DNA of 64,000 bases from an uncultured Bacteroidales bacterium (GTDB taxonomy: Bacteria > Bacteroidota > Bacteroidia > Bacteroidales > P3). The position numbers and the translations under genes are program-made. The notes under the pieces were generated by a model. The model had not been told where the DNA came from, did not search any database, and saw only the letters and a list, made by a program, of their open reading frames with translations. Location of the stretch: NCBI GenBank assembly GCA_910578275.1, contig CAJTPR010000003.1, forward strand, positions 138,874-202,873, read 5' to 3'. Positions 51,575 to 60,319 of this stretch are shown one piece after another. Position 1 is the first letter of the stretch, and every line of letters starts with the position of its first letter.

Positions 51575-53293
51575 AAAACGCTTTTGATGATTTTATTAAC
51601 GATGGCCGGTTTATTTCCTGCCAACCCTCTTCGCGCCCAATGGTACGATTCGTTTGAAGAAGGCTTGGCTCCTTGGCACGGGCATAAGGAGCATTTCGTG
51701 CTGGAGGACGGACGGCTTTGCAGCAAAGGCCCTGAAAAGAAGTCGGTCTTGTGCCTGAGCCGCGCTTTGAGGAACGCGGACGGGGATACGGCTTTTTACG
51801 CGGGCCTGATGCGCGGGGATTCCGTGCTTTGCCATGAATGGGGCGTTTCGCTCCGTTTCGTGCCTTCCACCACGAACAGGTTGCGGATATATCTCTTTTG
51901 CACCGACTCCCTCCTGGGGGATTCGGCGCACGCGCTCTACCTGCAATTGGGGCAGAAAGGCAGCGAAAACCGTTGGCAACTATTCCGTAATACGCCCGAC
52001 ACCAACTTCATGCTTTGGCAAGGCCGGCAGGTCTATTCCAGGCAGGGACAGATGGAATTCAACCTGCGCACGGTATACCGGCCGTCGGCTTCCTTCAGCG
52101 GTGATACGGCGACCAAGGGCGGGTACTGGCATTTGTTCCATTCCACGGGCGAACCCTCCTTGGCCCGATGGCTGCCGGACGGAGACAGTTTGTTCCTGGA
52201 TTGCGTCGAGCCCGTGTTGTTCAAGGAGGCCGTTCCCTTTTACAGTGGTATCATGGCCCTCTACCAGACCGCATCCCGTTTCGACAAGTACGTTTTCGAT
52301 TATGCCATGGCAGGCCCTTTGCCTCCGCCGCGGCAAAACGTCTTGGATTCCATGCGGGGCGCGGTTCCGTTGCCGTCCGATACTGTCTTTCGAGGCTCGT
52401 TGCCCGATCCTTTCAGGGTTTTCTCCGTTCCCGTTCCGGGTTCGTTGGTGATAAACGAAATCTTGTTCAATCCTCGTCCGGGAGAAAGCCGTTTCGTGGA
52501 AATACGCAACGTTTCCGATTCCGTTTTCCACATGGCCGGATTAGCCTTGGGCGTATGGGCGGAAAACAAGTGGAAATATGTCCGGTTGGGCAAGGAGGGC
52601 TACCGATGGCTTTCCGCCGGCGCCCTCATGGCCTTTGCCAAGGATGCCCGTGCCATATCCCCCCTGTATAGGAGCGATCCTGAAAACATACATACGGTAG
52701 GCGCCTTTCCGGCCTTGAACGACAAGGCCGGCCGATTGCGGCTTGTTTGGCTGCCTTCGGTCAAAGACAGCCTGTCCGATACGGTATGGGTGGATGAAGT
52801 CGTTTACAGCGAAGACTATCATCATTGGCTGTTGCCCGATGTGAAAGGGGTTTCGTTGGAACGGATTGACGTCCGCAAGCCGGCCTTGACGGGAGAAAAC
52901 TGGGCTTCGGCGGCGGAAACGGCGGGTTATGCCACGCCCGGATACGAGAATTCCCATTGCCGTGAAGCGGGAAAGACGGCGGGTCCGGCTTATTTCGTGT
53001 TGGATCCGCCCTTGGTCACGCCCGACAACGACGGCCGGAACGATTTCACTTACGTGCGTTGGGACGGGCGGCTTTCAGGTTTCATGTGCAGCATGACGAT
53101 TTACGACGAAAGAGGAAGGAAGATAAAGACCCTCTGTCATCAGTCCCTTTTGGGCGCGGGCGGTGAAATCCGCTATGACGCCACCGACGCTTCGGGGCGT
53201 GTATTGCGTCCAGGACTTTACGTGTTGTGTGTCGATCTGATCCGGCCCGACAGGAAACGTAAGCGATTGCGGTATCCTTTGGCGGTGGGATAG
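51560..53293 (+). CDS. Exported lamin-tail-domain protein
   Basis: A 577-residue secreted protein. Signal peptide (residues 1-26, PANPLRAQ cut site), a large beta-rich N-terminal half, a lamin-tail domain (about 295-410, SLVINEILFNPRPGESRFVEIRNVS) and a C-terminal Ig-like/FlgD-type domain starting LVTPDNDGRNDF, as in Bacteroidetes surface proteins. This type is common in Bacteroidales and linked to the cell surface; no catalytic motif is seen. The C-terminus lacks the clear motifs of a type IX sorting signal (it ends RKRLRYPLAVG). Start may be 51560 or 51566. Convergent with the U32 gene, 2 bases apart. Confidence 0.8.
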   Translation: MTMVKKTLLMILLTMAGLFPANPLRAQWYDSFEEGLAPWHGHKEHFVLEDGRLCSKGPEKKSVLCLSRALRNADGDTAFYAGLMRGDSVLCHEWGVSLRFVPSTTNRLRIYLFCTDSLLGDSAHALYLQLGQKGSENRWQLFRNTPDTNFMLWQGRQVYSRQGQMEFNLRTVYRPSASFSGDTATKGGYWHLFHSTGEPSLARWLPDGDSLFLDCVEPVLFKEAVPFYSGIMALYQTASRFDKYVFDYAMAGPLPPPRQNVLDSMRGAVPLPSDTVFRGSLPDPFRVFSVPVPGSLVINEILFNPRPGESRFVEIRNVSDSVFHMAGLALGVWAENKWKYVRLGKEGYRWLSAGALMAFAKDARAISPLYRSDPENIHTVGAFPALNDKAGRLRLVWLPSVKDSLSDTVWVDEVVYSEDYHHWLLPDVKGVSLERIDVRKPALTGENWASAAETAGYATPGYENSHCREAGKTAGPAYFVLDPPLVTPDNDGRNDFTYVRWDGRLSGFMCSMTIYDERGRKIKTLCHQSLLGAGGEIRYDATDASGRVLRPGLYVLCVDLIRPDRKRKRLRYPLAVG

Positions 53294-53295
53294 GG

Positions 53296-54555
53296 TCAGC
53301 CTCTGTCCGCCTTGTCCACGCGGTATAGCTTGTCGCCCCGGTGCAGTTCGCTCCGGGTCTTGATGGAACAATACGTGCCTTGTACGGTTTCTTGTACGGG
53401 AACGTCGTCCATGCGGATTTCGGAGACCACGTCTTCGTAGACGCCCGTGGTGTTTCCGATGACCACGTAACGGTCGCCTTTCTTGAGGTCGGAGGCTTCC
53501 ACTTTCAGTTCCGCCACGCCCGGGCGGTCGAAGAAATTGGTGATCTTGCCCACGTAGGTCTTCCTGGTCGTCGCGCTCGAACCGTATTTCGGGGTCCATT
53601 CGCCCATCTTCTTGCCCAGGTAGTAGCCGCTCCAGAAGCCCCGGTTGTAGACTGTGAGCAGCCGTTCGTTCCAACGGCTTATGTTCTCTTGCGTGTAATC
53701 TCCGTTTTTCCAGGCGGTCACGGCTTCCTTGTAGACGCTTGTGACGGTTTTCACGTAGTCCGCGCTGCGGCCTCGGCCTTCTATCTTGAGCACGCTTACG
53801 CCCGCATCCAGTATCTTGTCCAGGAAATCCACGGTCTTCAGGTCCTTGGGCGAAAGCAGGTATTCATGGTCGACGGCTATCTCCACGTCCTTCTCCCCGT
53901 CGGTCTGGCTCAATTTGTAGGGACGACGGCACAATTGCAGGCAGGAACCTCTGTTGGCCGACGAATTGTAGTAGTCGAGGCTCAGGTAGCATTTGCCTGA
54001 AACGGCCATGCACAATGCCCCGTGCGCGAAAATCTCGATCTGGACGGGCTTTCCGGACGGTCCGCAGATGTTTTCTTTCCTGATGGCGCTTGTGATTTGC
54101 GCCACCTGTTCCAGGCTCAGTTCGCGGGCGGCCACCATGACGTCGGCGAACCGGGCGTAGAACCGGACGGCTTCCGTGTTGGTGACGTTGCATTGCGTGG
54201 AAATGTGCACCTCCATGCCGATCTGCCGCGCATAGGTGATGACCGCCCAGTCGGACGAGATGACGGCGTTGATGCCCGATTCCTTGGCCAGGTCGAGCAC
54301 GCGACGGCATTCCTCCAGTTCGTTGTCGTAGACCACCGTGTTGAGCGTGAGATAGGTGCGTGTACCGTGTTCGCGGCAGGTATCGGCGATTCCGGCCAGG
54401 TCTCCGGCTTGGAAGTTGACCGCCGCCCTGGCGCGCATGTTGAGTTGTCCCACGCCGAAATAAACCGCATCGGCACCGGCTTGCAAGGCGGCCTGCAGGG
54501 CGGGGAACGAGCCTACGGGCGCCATGATTTCTATGTCGTTTTCCAATTTTTCCAT
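53296..54555 (-). CDS. U32-family peptidase / tRNA hydroxylation protein (TrhP-like)
   Basis: A 419-residue U32 protein. MAPVGSFPALQAALQAGADAVYFG begins the TIM-barrel, and EIFAHGALCMAVSGKCYLS with NRGSCLQLCRRPY supplies the four cysteines of the family's metal/cluster site. Homologues make 5-hydroxyuridine in tRNA from prephenate (TrhP/YegQ) or are annotated as collagenases. The C-terminal RNA-binding-like domain is present. ATG at 54555. Divergent from xer; -7 box TACTTTTG (complement of 54576-54583). Confidence 0.88.
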   Translation of the reverse strand: MEKLENDIEIMAPVGSFPALQAALQAGADAVYFGVGQLNMRARAAVNFQAGDLAGIADTCREHGTRTYLTLNTVVYDNELEECRRVLDLAKESGINAVISSDWAVITYARQIGMEVHISTQCNVTNTEAVRFYARFADVMVAARELSLEQVAQITSAIRKENICGPSGKPVQIEIFAHGALCMAVSGKCYLSLDYYNSSANRGSCLQLCRRPYKLSQTDGEKDVEIAVDHEYLLSPKDLKTVDFLDKILDAGVSVLKIEGRGRSADYVKTVTSVYKEAVTAWKNGDYTQENISRWNERLLTVYNRGFWSGYYLGKKMGEWTPKYGSSATTRKTYVGKITNFFDRPGVAELKVEASDLKKGDRYVVIGNTTGVYEDVVSEIRMDDVPVQETVQGTYCSIKTRSELHRGDKLYRVDKADRG

Positions 54556-54575
54556 GACTGCTTCGATCGAGGATG

Positions 54576-54611
54576 CAAAAGTACGTGTTTGTGCAAAATA
54601 TCATATATTTG
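54576..54611. promoter_or_regulatory. Divergent -7 boxes for U32 gene and xer
   Basis: Minus TACTTTTG (complement of 54576-54583) faces the U32 gene; plus TATATTTG (54604-54611) precedes the xer ATG at 54629 by 17 bases. Both are exact TAnnTTTG matches. Confidence 0.6.
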
Positions 54612-54628
54612 GACCGGAATCGCCGACC

Positions 54629-55510
54629 ATGGACCATCAACTTGCATTCATCCGCTACATAGAGGCCGAAAAACGCTATTCGCCCTGCACGGTAAAGGCC
54701 TATTCGTCCGATTTGGCGGAATTTTCCCGCTACCTTGAAGAAAACTACGACCTGGAGCTTGAACAGGCCGATTCGGACAAGATACGTTCGTACGTGGTGC
54801 ATCTGGTGGATTTGAAATTCTCGGAAAGGAGCATCCATCGCAAGGTGTCGGCCTTGAAAACCTATTACAAGTATCTCCGGAAGAACGGCTGGACAAGGGC
54901 GAACCCGGCTTTGCAGGTGCCTTTGCCCAAGATTCCCAAGCGTTTGCCGGTATTTGTGGAAGAGAGTCGTATGAAGTGCATCGGGGAAGCCGAAGTGGAC
55001 GGGGAGGACTTCACGGCCTATCGCGATTATCTGATCATAGAGATGTTCTACGGGACCGGTGTCCGTCTGGCGGAACTCATCGGCATGACCGACCTCGACG
55101 TGGACGTGGACAACAGGAGAGTCAAGGTGCTGGGAAAACGCGACAAGGAACGCATCATTCCTTTCTCGGAGCACTTGGCCGCGGAAATCGTGCATTATCG
55201 GAAGTTGCGGGCCGAAAAGCCGTTTCCTGCCGACGGGACGTTTTTCATCACCGAAAAGGGAAAGCCCATGCCGCGCCATCTGGTCTATCAGATCGTGAAG
55301 AAGTGCTTGCGCCTGTACACGAGTCTCTCCAAATGCAGTCCCCATGTATTGCGTCATACTTTCGCCACGCACCTGCTCAACCAAGGCGCGGACTTGAACG
55401 CGGTGAAAGAATTGCTGGGGCATGGCTCGTTGGCATCCACGCAGGTCTATACGCACAATACGATAGAGAAGCTGAAAAGGGATTATGCTTCGGCGCATCC
55501 GCGCCGATAG
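54629..55510 (+). CDS. Tyrosine recombinase XerC/XerD
   Basis: A 293-residue tyrosine recombinase of the chromosome-resolution type. N-terminal SAM-like domain (residues 1-85) and catalytic domain with Arg in GTGVRLAELIG, H-x-x-R in HVLRHTFATHLL, His in LLGHGSLASTQVYTH and the Tyr nucleophile in QVYTH. Length and the presence of both domains fit Xer rather than a mobile-element integrase. It resolves chromosome dimers at dif with a partner. ATG at 54629 is supported by the promoter. Upstream of hpf. Confidence 0.9.
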   Translation: MDHQLAFIRYIEAEKRYSPCTVKAYSSDLAEFSRYLEENYDLELEQADSDKIRSYVVHLVDLKFSERSIHRKVSALKTYYKYLRKNGWTRANPALQVPLPKIPKRLPVFVEESRMKCIGEAEVDGEDFTAYRDYLIIEMFYGTGVRLAELIGMTDLDVDVDNRRVKVLGKRDKERIIPFSEHLAAEIVHYRKLRAEKPFPADGTFFITEKGKPMPRHLVYQIVKKCLRLYTSLSKCSPHVLRHTFATHLLNQGADLNAVKELLGHGSLASTQVYTHNTIEKLKRDYASAHPRR

Positions 55511-55642
55511 TGATTGTCATTAAAAATTCGTAACTTGGGGCTGGTTTTCGCCGGGCTCCGGCCTTTGGCGGACATGACACAGGATAAACCGTTTCCCTCG
55601 AAAGGGCGCGCCTGATTGATGGAAACATAAAACCCAAATGAT

Positions 55643-55939
55643 ATGGAAGTAACGGTCAATGCGGTAAAATTCAAAGCATCCGAGGCTTTGTTGGAATTCA
55701 TCGACAAAAAGGCAAAGAAAGTGGAAACGCTCTTGCCGCAGGCTTCCAAGGTGGACGTGAGCCTGAAGGTGGACAAGGAACATGATGTCTGCAACAAGGT
55801 GGCCGATGTCCACGTCGCGGTGGCCGGCGAGGATCTGTTCGCCTCCAAGCAGTGCGACACGTTCGAAGAAGCCGTCGACAATTGTCTTGACGCGCTCAAG
55901 CATCAGATAGAAAAGTTGAAGGACAAGTGGCGCAAATAG
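55643..55939 (+). CDS. hpf: Ribosome hibernation promoting factor
   Basis: A 98-residue short HPF/RaiA protein. EVTVNAVKFKASEALLEFIDKKAKKVE and VADVHVAVAGEDLFASKQ define the beta-alpha-beta-beta-beta-alpha fold; the Lys-rich last helix (KHQIEKLKDKWRK) contacts rRNA. It inactivates and stores ribosomes in stationary phase. Its last 13 bases overlap the start of mnmE. Confidence 0.92.
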   Translation: MEVTVNAVKFKASEALLEFIDKKAKKVETLLPQASKVDVSLKVDKEHDVCNKVADVHVAVAGEDLFASKQCDTFEEAVDNCLDALKHQIEKLKDKWRK

Positions 55940-57312
55940 GCCTGAACGGTTTGTTCCAGGACGATACCATCTGCGCCCCGTCCACGCCAAGCGGCAGGGG
56001 CGGGGTGTCGATGGTCCGCGTGAGCGGGGCGGACGCGCTCAAGTCGGCCGTGGCGCTTTGCGGAAAACGGCTGGTGGGGATGCGTCCGAACACGTTCCGC
56101 CTGGCCACGATACGTGACGGGGAGGGTGTCATAGACCAGGGCGTGGTGAGTTATTATGCCGCGCCTTGTTCTTATACCGGCCAGGAAGTGGTGGAATATG
56201 CCGTGCATGGTTCGCCATATATCGTGCAGCGCCTCCTTCGCGCCTTGTCCGTACAAGGGGTGCGTCTGGCCGGACCGGGCGAGTTCACGCGACGGGCGTT
56301 CCTCAACGGCCGCATGGACTTGAGCCAGGCGGAAGCCGTGGCCGACTTGATCGCCGGAGAGGGCAAGGCGGCGCATGACATCGCGATGAACCAGCTTAGG
56401 GGCGGTTTCTCTTCGGAAATCGAGGCCTTGCGTTCCCGGTTGCTGGATTTCGTCTCGTTGGTGGAATTGGAACTGGACTTCGGAGAGGAAGACGTGGAGT
56501 TCGCCGACAGGAACCGCTTGCAAGGCCTGTTGGAGGAGATGGACCGGAAAGTGCGTTCGCTCAGGGCCTCGTTTCAGGCAGGCAACGTGCTCAAGGAGGG
56601 CGTGAGCGTGGCCATCGTGGGCAAGCCCAATGCGGGGAAAAGCACGTTGATCAACGCCCTTTTGCACGAGGAGCGTGCCTTGGTGAGCGACATCCCGGGC
56701 ACCACGCGCGACACGATAGAGGAGACATGGCTCATCGACGGGGTGAAGTTCCGCTTCATCGATACGGCGGGTTTGCGGCAGGGCAAGGACGAGATCGAGC
56801 GTATGGGTATCGAACGCACGTTGGCCAAGATGCGCCAGGCGAAAGTATGGCTCTATCTTTTCGACGCTTCCAAGGACACGTTGGCCCAGGCGAAGGAGGA
56901 AGCCGGAAGGCATATGACGGATTTTCCGGAGGACGGGCGCCCGCAGGTGCTGTATGTCGCCAACAAGATAGACCGCACGGGAACGGAACCGAAAAGGGAA
57001 GGCGAGGTGCTGTACGTTTCGGCCAAGGACAAGGCGGGCATGGCGTATCTGGAGGATGCGTTGCGGGCTTTCATCCCGCAACTGCCCGATGCCGACGCCG
57101 TGATCCTGACCAACGCCCGCCACTACGAAGTACTCGGTCTGGTCTTGGACGACCTGGCCGCGATCAGGCAAGGCTTGGCCGACAATCTGCCCGGCGACTT
57201 GTTCTCCGTCCACGTCCGTTCGGCCGTCGACCATCTCGGCCTCATCACCGGCAAGATCGTGGCGGACGACGTGCTCCGGAATGTCTTCTCCCGGTTTTGC
57301 ATCGGCAAGTAA
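55927..57312 (+). CDS. mnmE: tRNA modification GTPase MnmE
   Basis: A 461-residue potassium-dependent GTPase that, with MnmG, makes 5-carboxymethylaminomethyl-uridine at position 34 of tRNAs. N-terminal TICAPSTPSGRGGVSMVRVSG is the formyl-THF domain; the G domain has GKPNAGKST (about 230-240), DIPGTTRDT and DTAGLRQ; the C-terminus FCIGK matches the invariant CIGK end. Start at GTG 55927 (overlapping hpf by 13 bases) or TTG 55951 (MFQDDTIC). The native terminator and then the mobile element begin right after its stop. Confidence 0.95.
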   Translation: MAQIGLNGLFQDDTICAPSTPSGRGGVSMVRVSGADALKSAVALCGKRLVGMRPNTFRLATIRDGEGVIDQGVVSYYAAPCSYTGQEVVEYAVHGSPYIVQRLLRALSVQGVRLAGPGEFTRRAFLNGRMDLSQAEAVADLIAGEGKAAHDIAMNQLRGGFSSEIEALRSRLLDFVSLVELELDFGEEDVEFADRNRLQGLLEEMDRKVRSLRASFQAGNVLKEGVSVAIVGKPNAGKSTLINALLHEERALVSDIPGTTRDTIEETWLIDGVKFRFIDTAGLRQGKDEIERMGIERTLAKMRQAKVWLYLFDASKDTLAQAKEEAGRHMTDFPEDGRPQVLYVANKIDRTGTEPKREGEVLYVSAKDKAGMAYLEDALRAFIPQLPDADAVILTNARHYEVLGLVLDDLAAIRQGLADNLPGDLFSVHVRSAVDHLGLITGKIVADDVLRNVFSRFCIGK

Positions 57313-57352
57313 GGGGTGATTACCAACGATTAGCATATATCATCAATGATTA

Positions 57353-57383
57353 TTAAGGCGTTCATTTTGAATGCCTTTCTTTT
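57353..57383 (+). terminator. Hairpin after mnmE
   Basis: AAGGCGTT pairs with AATGCCTT (one mismatch) and is followed by CTTTTT. First of two adjacent terminator-like hairpins at the backbone/element boundary. Confidence 0.55.
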
Positions 57384-57384
57384 T

Positions 57385-57423
57385 AGCCTTATAAGCGATG
57401 GTTATCGTTTATAGGGCTTTTTC
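57385..57423 (+). terminator. Second hairpin at the left boundary
   Basis: AGCCTTATAAGCGAT pairs with ATCGTTTATAGGGCT (two G-T pairs) and ends in a T-run. The base composition is already AT-rich, so it may belong to the mobile element. Confidence 0.7.
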
Positions 57424-57494
57424 AGCTCATTTTTGTACCGTATTTGTTGCTCGCTTGTTACTCTCCGATTTTAGGTCGGAAAGGTCGTGGAGAA

Positions 57495-57530
57495 AGTTGA
57501 CTATAGTTGACTATGATTTACGATAGTTGA
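57495..57530 (+). repeat. Helically phased AGTTGA repeats
   Basis: AGTTGACTAT at 57495-57504 and again at 57505-57514, and AGTTGA at 57525-57530. Starts are 10 and 20 bases apart, so all lie on one face of the helix. Likely binding sites for the integrase arm domain or for the multi-HTH protein encoded 49 bases downstream. Confidence 0.65.
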
Positions 57531-57578
57531 ACAAAATGGAGAAATAACCAGAGAAATAAACCTCTAAAAGTAACGAAT

Positions 57579-58490
57579 ATGGCAACAAGTAAAATGAAAA
57601 TCAAGAAGGTATGTGAATGGTGTGGCGCAACATTCTATGCTCAAAAGCTAACAACACGCTTCTGTTCTCATCGGTGCAATAATCTTGCATACAAAGAAGC
57701 CGTTCGGCAGAAGAAAATACAAGAAGTAGAAACTAAAGTCCAAGCGGTCATTAGTGAACAACCCATATCCGATTTCAAGGACAAAGAATATCTATCATTC
57801 AAAGAGGCTGCAACTTTATTAGGGCTGAGCAAACAAGCCATCTATAAAATGGTATATGCTGGAAAGCTGCAAGCATTCCGCATAAGTAGCAGGTTATCTT
57901 TTATCCGTAAAGGAGATATTGACCGAATGTTAGAAGCTCGTCCCTATGAACAGCGACAGCCTAAAGACACCATTCCCATCACCGACTTCTACACCACTGC
58001 CGAAGTGAAAGAGAAATACCATGTAAACGAGTCATGGATATTTGTGGTAGCCAAGAAGAACAACATCCCCCGAACTTTCAATCGTGGCAGGACCTACTGG
58101 AGCAAGAAGCACATGGATGCTTACTTTGCCAAGAAAGCCCCGAATCCCGACATTACAGAGTGGTATAGCACCCAAGAAATGCAAGATAAATTCGGGATGA
58201 CCTTATCCGCTATCTACACTTTCGTTTCCAAGAACGCCATCCCAAAGAAGAAAGAGGGTATCATGGTGTACTACTCCAAAAAGCACGTGGATATAGCAAA
58301 AGGTATAGCTGCACCCGAAGAACCGCAATATTATACGGTAGCCGAAGCGATGGAGAAGTTCAACCTAACCCGTGACCAACTCTATCATTACGCAAAATAT
58401 CATAATATCTCAAAGGTCAAGAAAGGCAAATACACGCTTATCTCCAAGCCAGAACTGGATAAGTTGCTTGCAGCACCGAAGATTGAATAA
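57579..58490 (+). CDS. Zinc-ribbon protein with four tandem helix-turn-helix units
   Basis: A 303-residue protein with an unusual layout. Residues about 11-34 are a Cys4 zinc ribbon (CEWCG...RFCSHRC). Four excisionase/MerR-like winged HTH units follow, at about 68-115 (YLSFKEAATLLGLSKQ), 134-180 (YTTAEVKEKYHVNES), 196-240 (WYSTQEMQDKFGMTLS) and 253-300 (YYTVAEAMEKFNLTRDQ). Such a chain could clamp several operator half-sites at once. It is the first gene of the element, next to phased repeats and before the integrase, which fits a recombination directionality factor or regulator. Codon use is AT-rich, unlike mnmE. Confidence 0.8.
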   Translation: MATSKMKIKKVCEWCGATFYAQKLTTRFCSHRCNNLAYKEAVRQKKIQEVETKVQAVISEQPISDFKDKEYLSFKEAATLLGLSKQAIYKMVYAGKLQAFRISSRLSFIRKGDIDRMLEARPYEQRQPKDTIPITDFYTTAEVKEKYHVNESWIFVVAKKNNIPRTFNRGRTYWSKKHMDAYFAKKAPNPDITEWYSTQEMQDKFGMTLSAIYTFVSKNAIPKKKEGIMVYYSKKHVDIAKGIAAPEEPQYYTVAEAMEKFNLTRDQLYHYAKYHNISKVKKGKYTLISKPELDKLLAAPKIE

Positions 58491-58500
58491 GTTATTTATC

Positions 58501-58539
58501 GGTGAATGTACCCACTATCGAATCACCATATTCCTTTGC
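58501..58539 (+). promoter_or_regulatory. Element upstream of integrase, shared with 62266-62304
   Basis: 39 bases, 30 identical to the copy at 62266-62304 and placed 36 bases before the integrase ATG. It starts GGTGAATG, has CACC near position 24, and ends TTCCTTTGC, which resembles a -7 box. Probably a shared operator/promoter. Confidence 0.6.
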
Positions 58540-58574
58540 ACCAAACAAATGTAAAACTCTAAATATTAAACAGT

Positions 58575-59681
58575 ATGACACACACGTGTACAAAAGTAAC
58601 AGTTCGTCAGAGAGCGATTCGGAATAATCGCATCTCCTTGTATCTGGATTATTATCCGGCAGTTCGTAACCCCGAAACGATGCAGATGAGCCGCAGGGAA
58701 TATCTCGGTATTTACATCTATGCCCATCCGAAGAACGAAATGGAACGGGAGTTCAACAACGATATGTTGAATAAGGCAGAAGCTATCCGCTGTATCAGAG
58801 TGCAATCGCTCATCAATGAAGAATTTGGCTTCTTGGATAAGACCAAACAGAAAGCCGACTTTCTCGCCTACTTCAAAAAGATGTGCCAAAGCAAAGACCA
58901 GAAATGGATGTTTGTCTATCAGCATTTCTACAACTTCGTTAAAGGGCAATGTACCTTCGGTGAAGTGAATGTGGATTTATGTAAGAAGTTCCGTGAGTAC
59001 CTGTTGAATGCCAAGCAGCTCAAACACAGCAATCGTCCCATATCTCTCAATTCGGCATCCGGCTACTACTCCACTTTCAGAGGATTGTTGAAGATTGCCT
59101 ATCGGGACAAATGGTTTCGGGAGAACATCAACGATTACCTTGATAAGATTGAGCCACAAGATGTAAAGAAAGAGTATCTGACATTGGACGAAGTGAAACA
59201 ACTTGCCGCCACTCCTTGCGACATCCCAGTTTTGAAATCAGCTTCTTTATTCGCTTGTATAACAGGCTTACGCATCAGTGATATTCTAAACCTGCAATGG
59301 GAAGACTTCACTATCGCTCCCGACCAAGGCTATTGCTTGCGTATCAGAACACAGAAAACCCAAACGGAAGCGACCCTTCCCATAAGTTACGAAGCCTACG
59401 AGCTATGTGGTACACCCGGCACTGGCAAGGTATTCAAAGACTTGAAACGAAGTATGATTAATTATCCGCTGAAAAGCTGGCTCAAAAAGGCAGGAATAAC
59501 GAAACCGATAACCTTCCACGGATTTCGTCACTCATATGCCGTCATCCAAATATCCTTAGGTACAGATATTTACACGGTCTCAAAGATGCTGACGCATAAA
59601 AACGTATCCACAACTCAAATATATGCCGATTTGGTCAATTCCAAGAAACGAGAGACTGCCAATAAAATATCACTCAAATAG
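58575..59681 (+). CDS. Tyrosine-recombinase integrase of the mobile element
   Basis: A 368-residue integrase. An N-terminal arm-binding domain (about 1-90), a core-binding domain (SAM-like, about 95-200) and the catalytic domain with Arg in TGLRISDILN, H-x-x-R in HGFRHSYAV, His in LTHKNVSTTQIY and the Tyr in QIYADLV. This is the Bacteroidetes mobilizable/conjugative element type, not Xer. It should integrate and excise the element at an attachment site near mnmE. Its upstream sequence contains the shared 39-bp element. Confidence 0.93.
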   Translation: MTHTCTKVTVRQRAIRNNRISLYLDYYPAVRNPETMQMSRREYLGIYIYAHPKNEMEREFNNDMLNKAEAIRCIRVQSLINEEFGFLDKTKQKADFLAYFKKMCQSKDQKWMFVYQHFYNFVKGQCTFGEVNVDLCKKFREYLLNAKQLKHSNRPISLNSASGYYSTFRGLLKIAYRDKWFRENINDYLDKIEPQDVKKEYLTLDEVKQLAATPCDIPVLKSASLFACITGLRISDILNLQWEDFTIAPDQGYCLRIRTQKTQTEATLPISYEAYELCGTPGTGKVFKDLKRSMINYPLKSWLKKAGITKPITFHGFRHSYAVIQISLGTDIYTVSKMLTHKNVSTTQIYADLVNSKKRETANKISLK

Positions 59682-59689
59682 ATATAATT

Positions 59690-60055
59690 ATGAAACGAGG
59701 AATCATAACAAATAACGAACAAGACATCTATATTTCTGATGGCGAAGTATGGATGACCTCTTGGGAGATTGCCGCCTTGCTTTATACAACAGCAGGAACT
59801 ATCCATGCAGCAATCAAGAGAATCTTGAAAGCTAATGTTTTAAAGAGCTACGAAGTTTGCAAGTACATCAAATTGGAGAATGGGAACAATGCCGATGTGT
59901 ATAATCTCGATATGGTTATAATCCTATCCTATCAGATTGACACCGGGCATTCCGCTGCATTTAGGAAATGGCTAATAAACAAAGTCGCTCGTAAACAAGA
60001 TTACAACCTCCTGTTATATTTCAACAAGGATACAAACCATACATTGTATTGCTAA
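59690..60055 (+). CDS. RhuM-like protein of the mobile element
   Basis: A 121-residue protein. The middle and C-terminal part (VWMTSWEIAALLYTTAGTIH, VYNLDMVIILSYQIDTGHSA, FRKWLINKV) resembles the conserved core of RhuM/virulence proteins that often carry winged-HTH elements. It starts 8 bases after the integrase, so they form one transcript, ended by the hairpin at 60081. Function unknown; a DNA-binding regulator is possible. Confidence 0.55.
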   Translation: MKRGIITNNEQDIYISDGEVWMTSWEIAALLYTTAGTIHAAIKRILKANVLKSYEVCKYIKLENGNNADVYNLDMVIILSYQIDTGHSAAFRKWLINKVARKQDYNLLLYFNKDTNHTLYC

Positions 60056-60080
60056 TAAGCAAGATCTCTATACCCTATTG

Positions 60081-60121
60081 ATTATCTGCATTGTTTACCT
60101 TAAATGATGCAGATAATTTTT
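60081..60121 (+). terminator. Terminator after the RhuM-like gene
   Basis: Exact 11-bp arms ATTATCTGCAT (60081-60091) and its complement (60107-60117), 15-base loop, then TTTTTG. Confidence 0.75.
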
Positions 60122-60285
60122 GTTTTTAAGATACACAAGCCTATTTACCCAACTATTTTCATCCAAAAGCAAGAAATTTGCAATACGCTTATTATTAGGA
60201 GTGTAACGTAGTGAAAAGTGATGAAATATATCGTCAAAAGCCCATTAACAGGCAAAACTATGGATTTTCTCAAAAATTAATCCTA

Positions 60286-60293
60286 TATATTTG
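60286..60293 (+). promoter_or_regulatory. -7 box for membrane protein gene
   Basis: TATATTTG, exact match, 27 bases before the ATG at 60320. Between the terminator at 60121 and this box nothing else is recognisable. Confidence 0.55.
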
Positions 60294-60319
60294 CACACAA
60301 ACGATTAATACATCTCACT

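Larger units (their letters stand above)
57313..57578. mobile_element. Left-end region of the mobile element
   Basis: Gene-free, with two hairpins (57353-57423) and three phased AGTTGA repeats (57495, 57505, 57525). The junction with the backbone lies soon after the mnmE stop, where GC content drops. The attachment core cannot be named because the right end is outside the window. Confidence 0.6.

Noticed and set aside
54629..55510. Integrase of a second mobile element
   Set aside because: Length, two-domain layout and chromosomal neighbours (U32 peptidase, hpf, mnmE) fit XerC/XerD.
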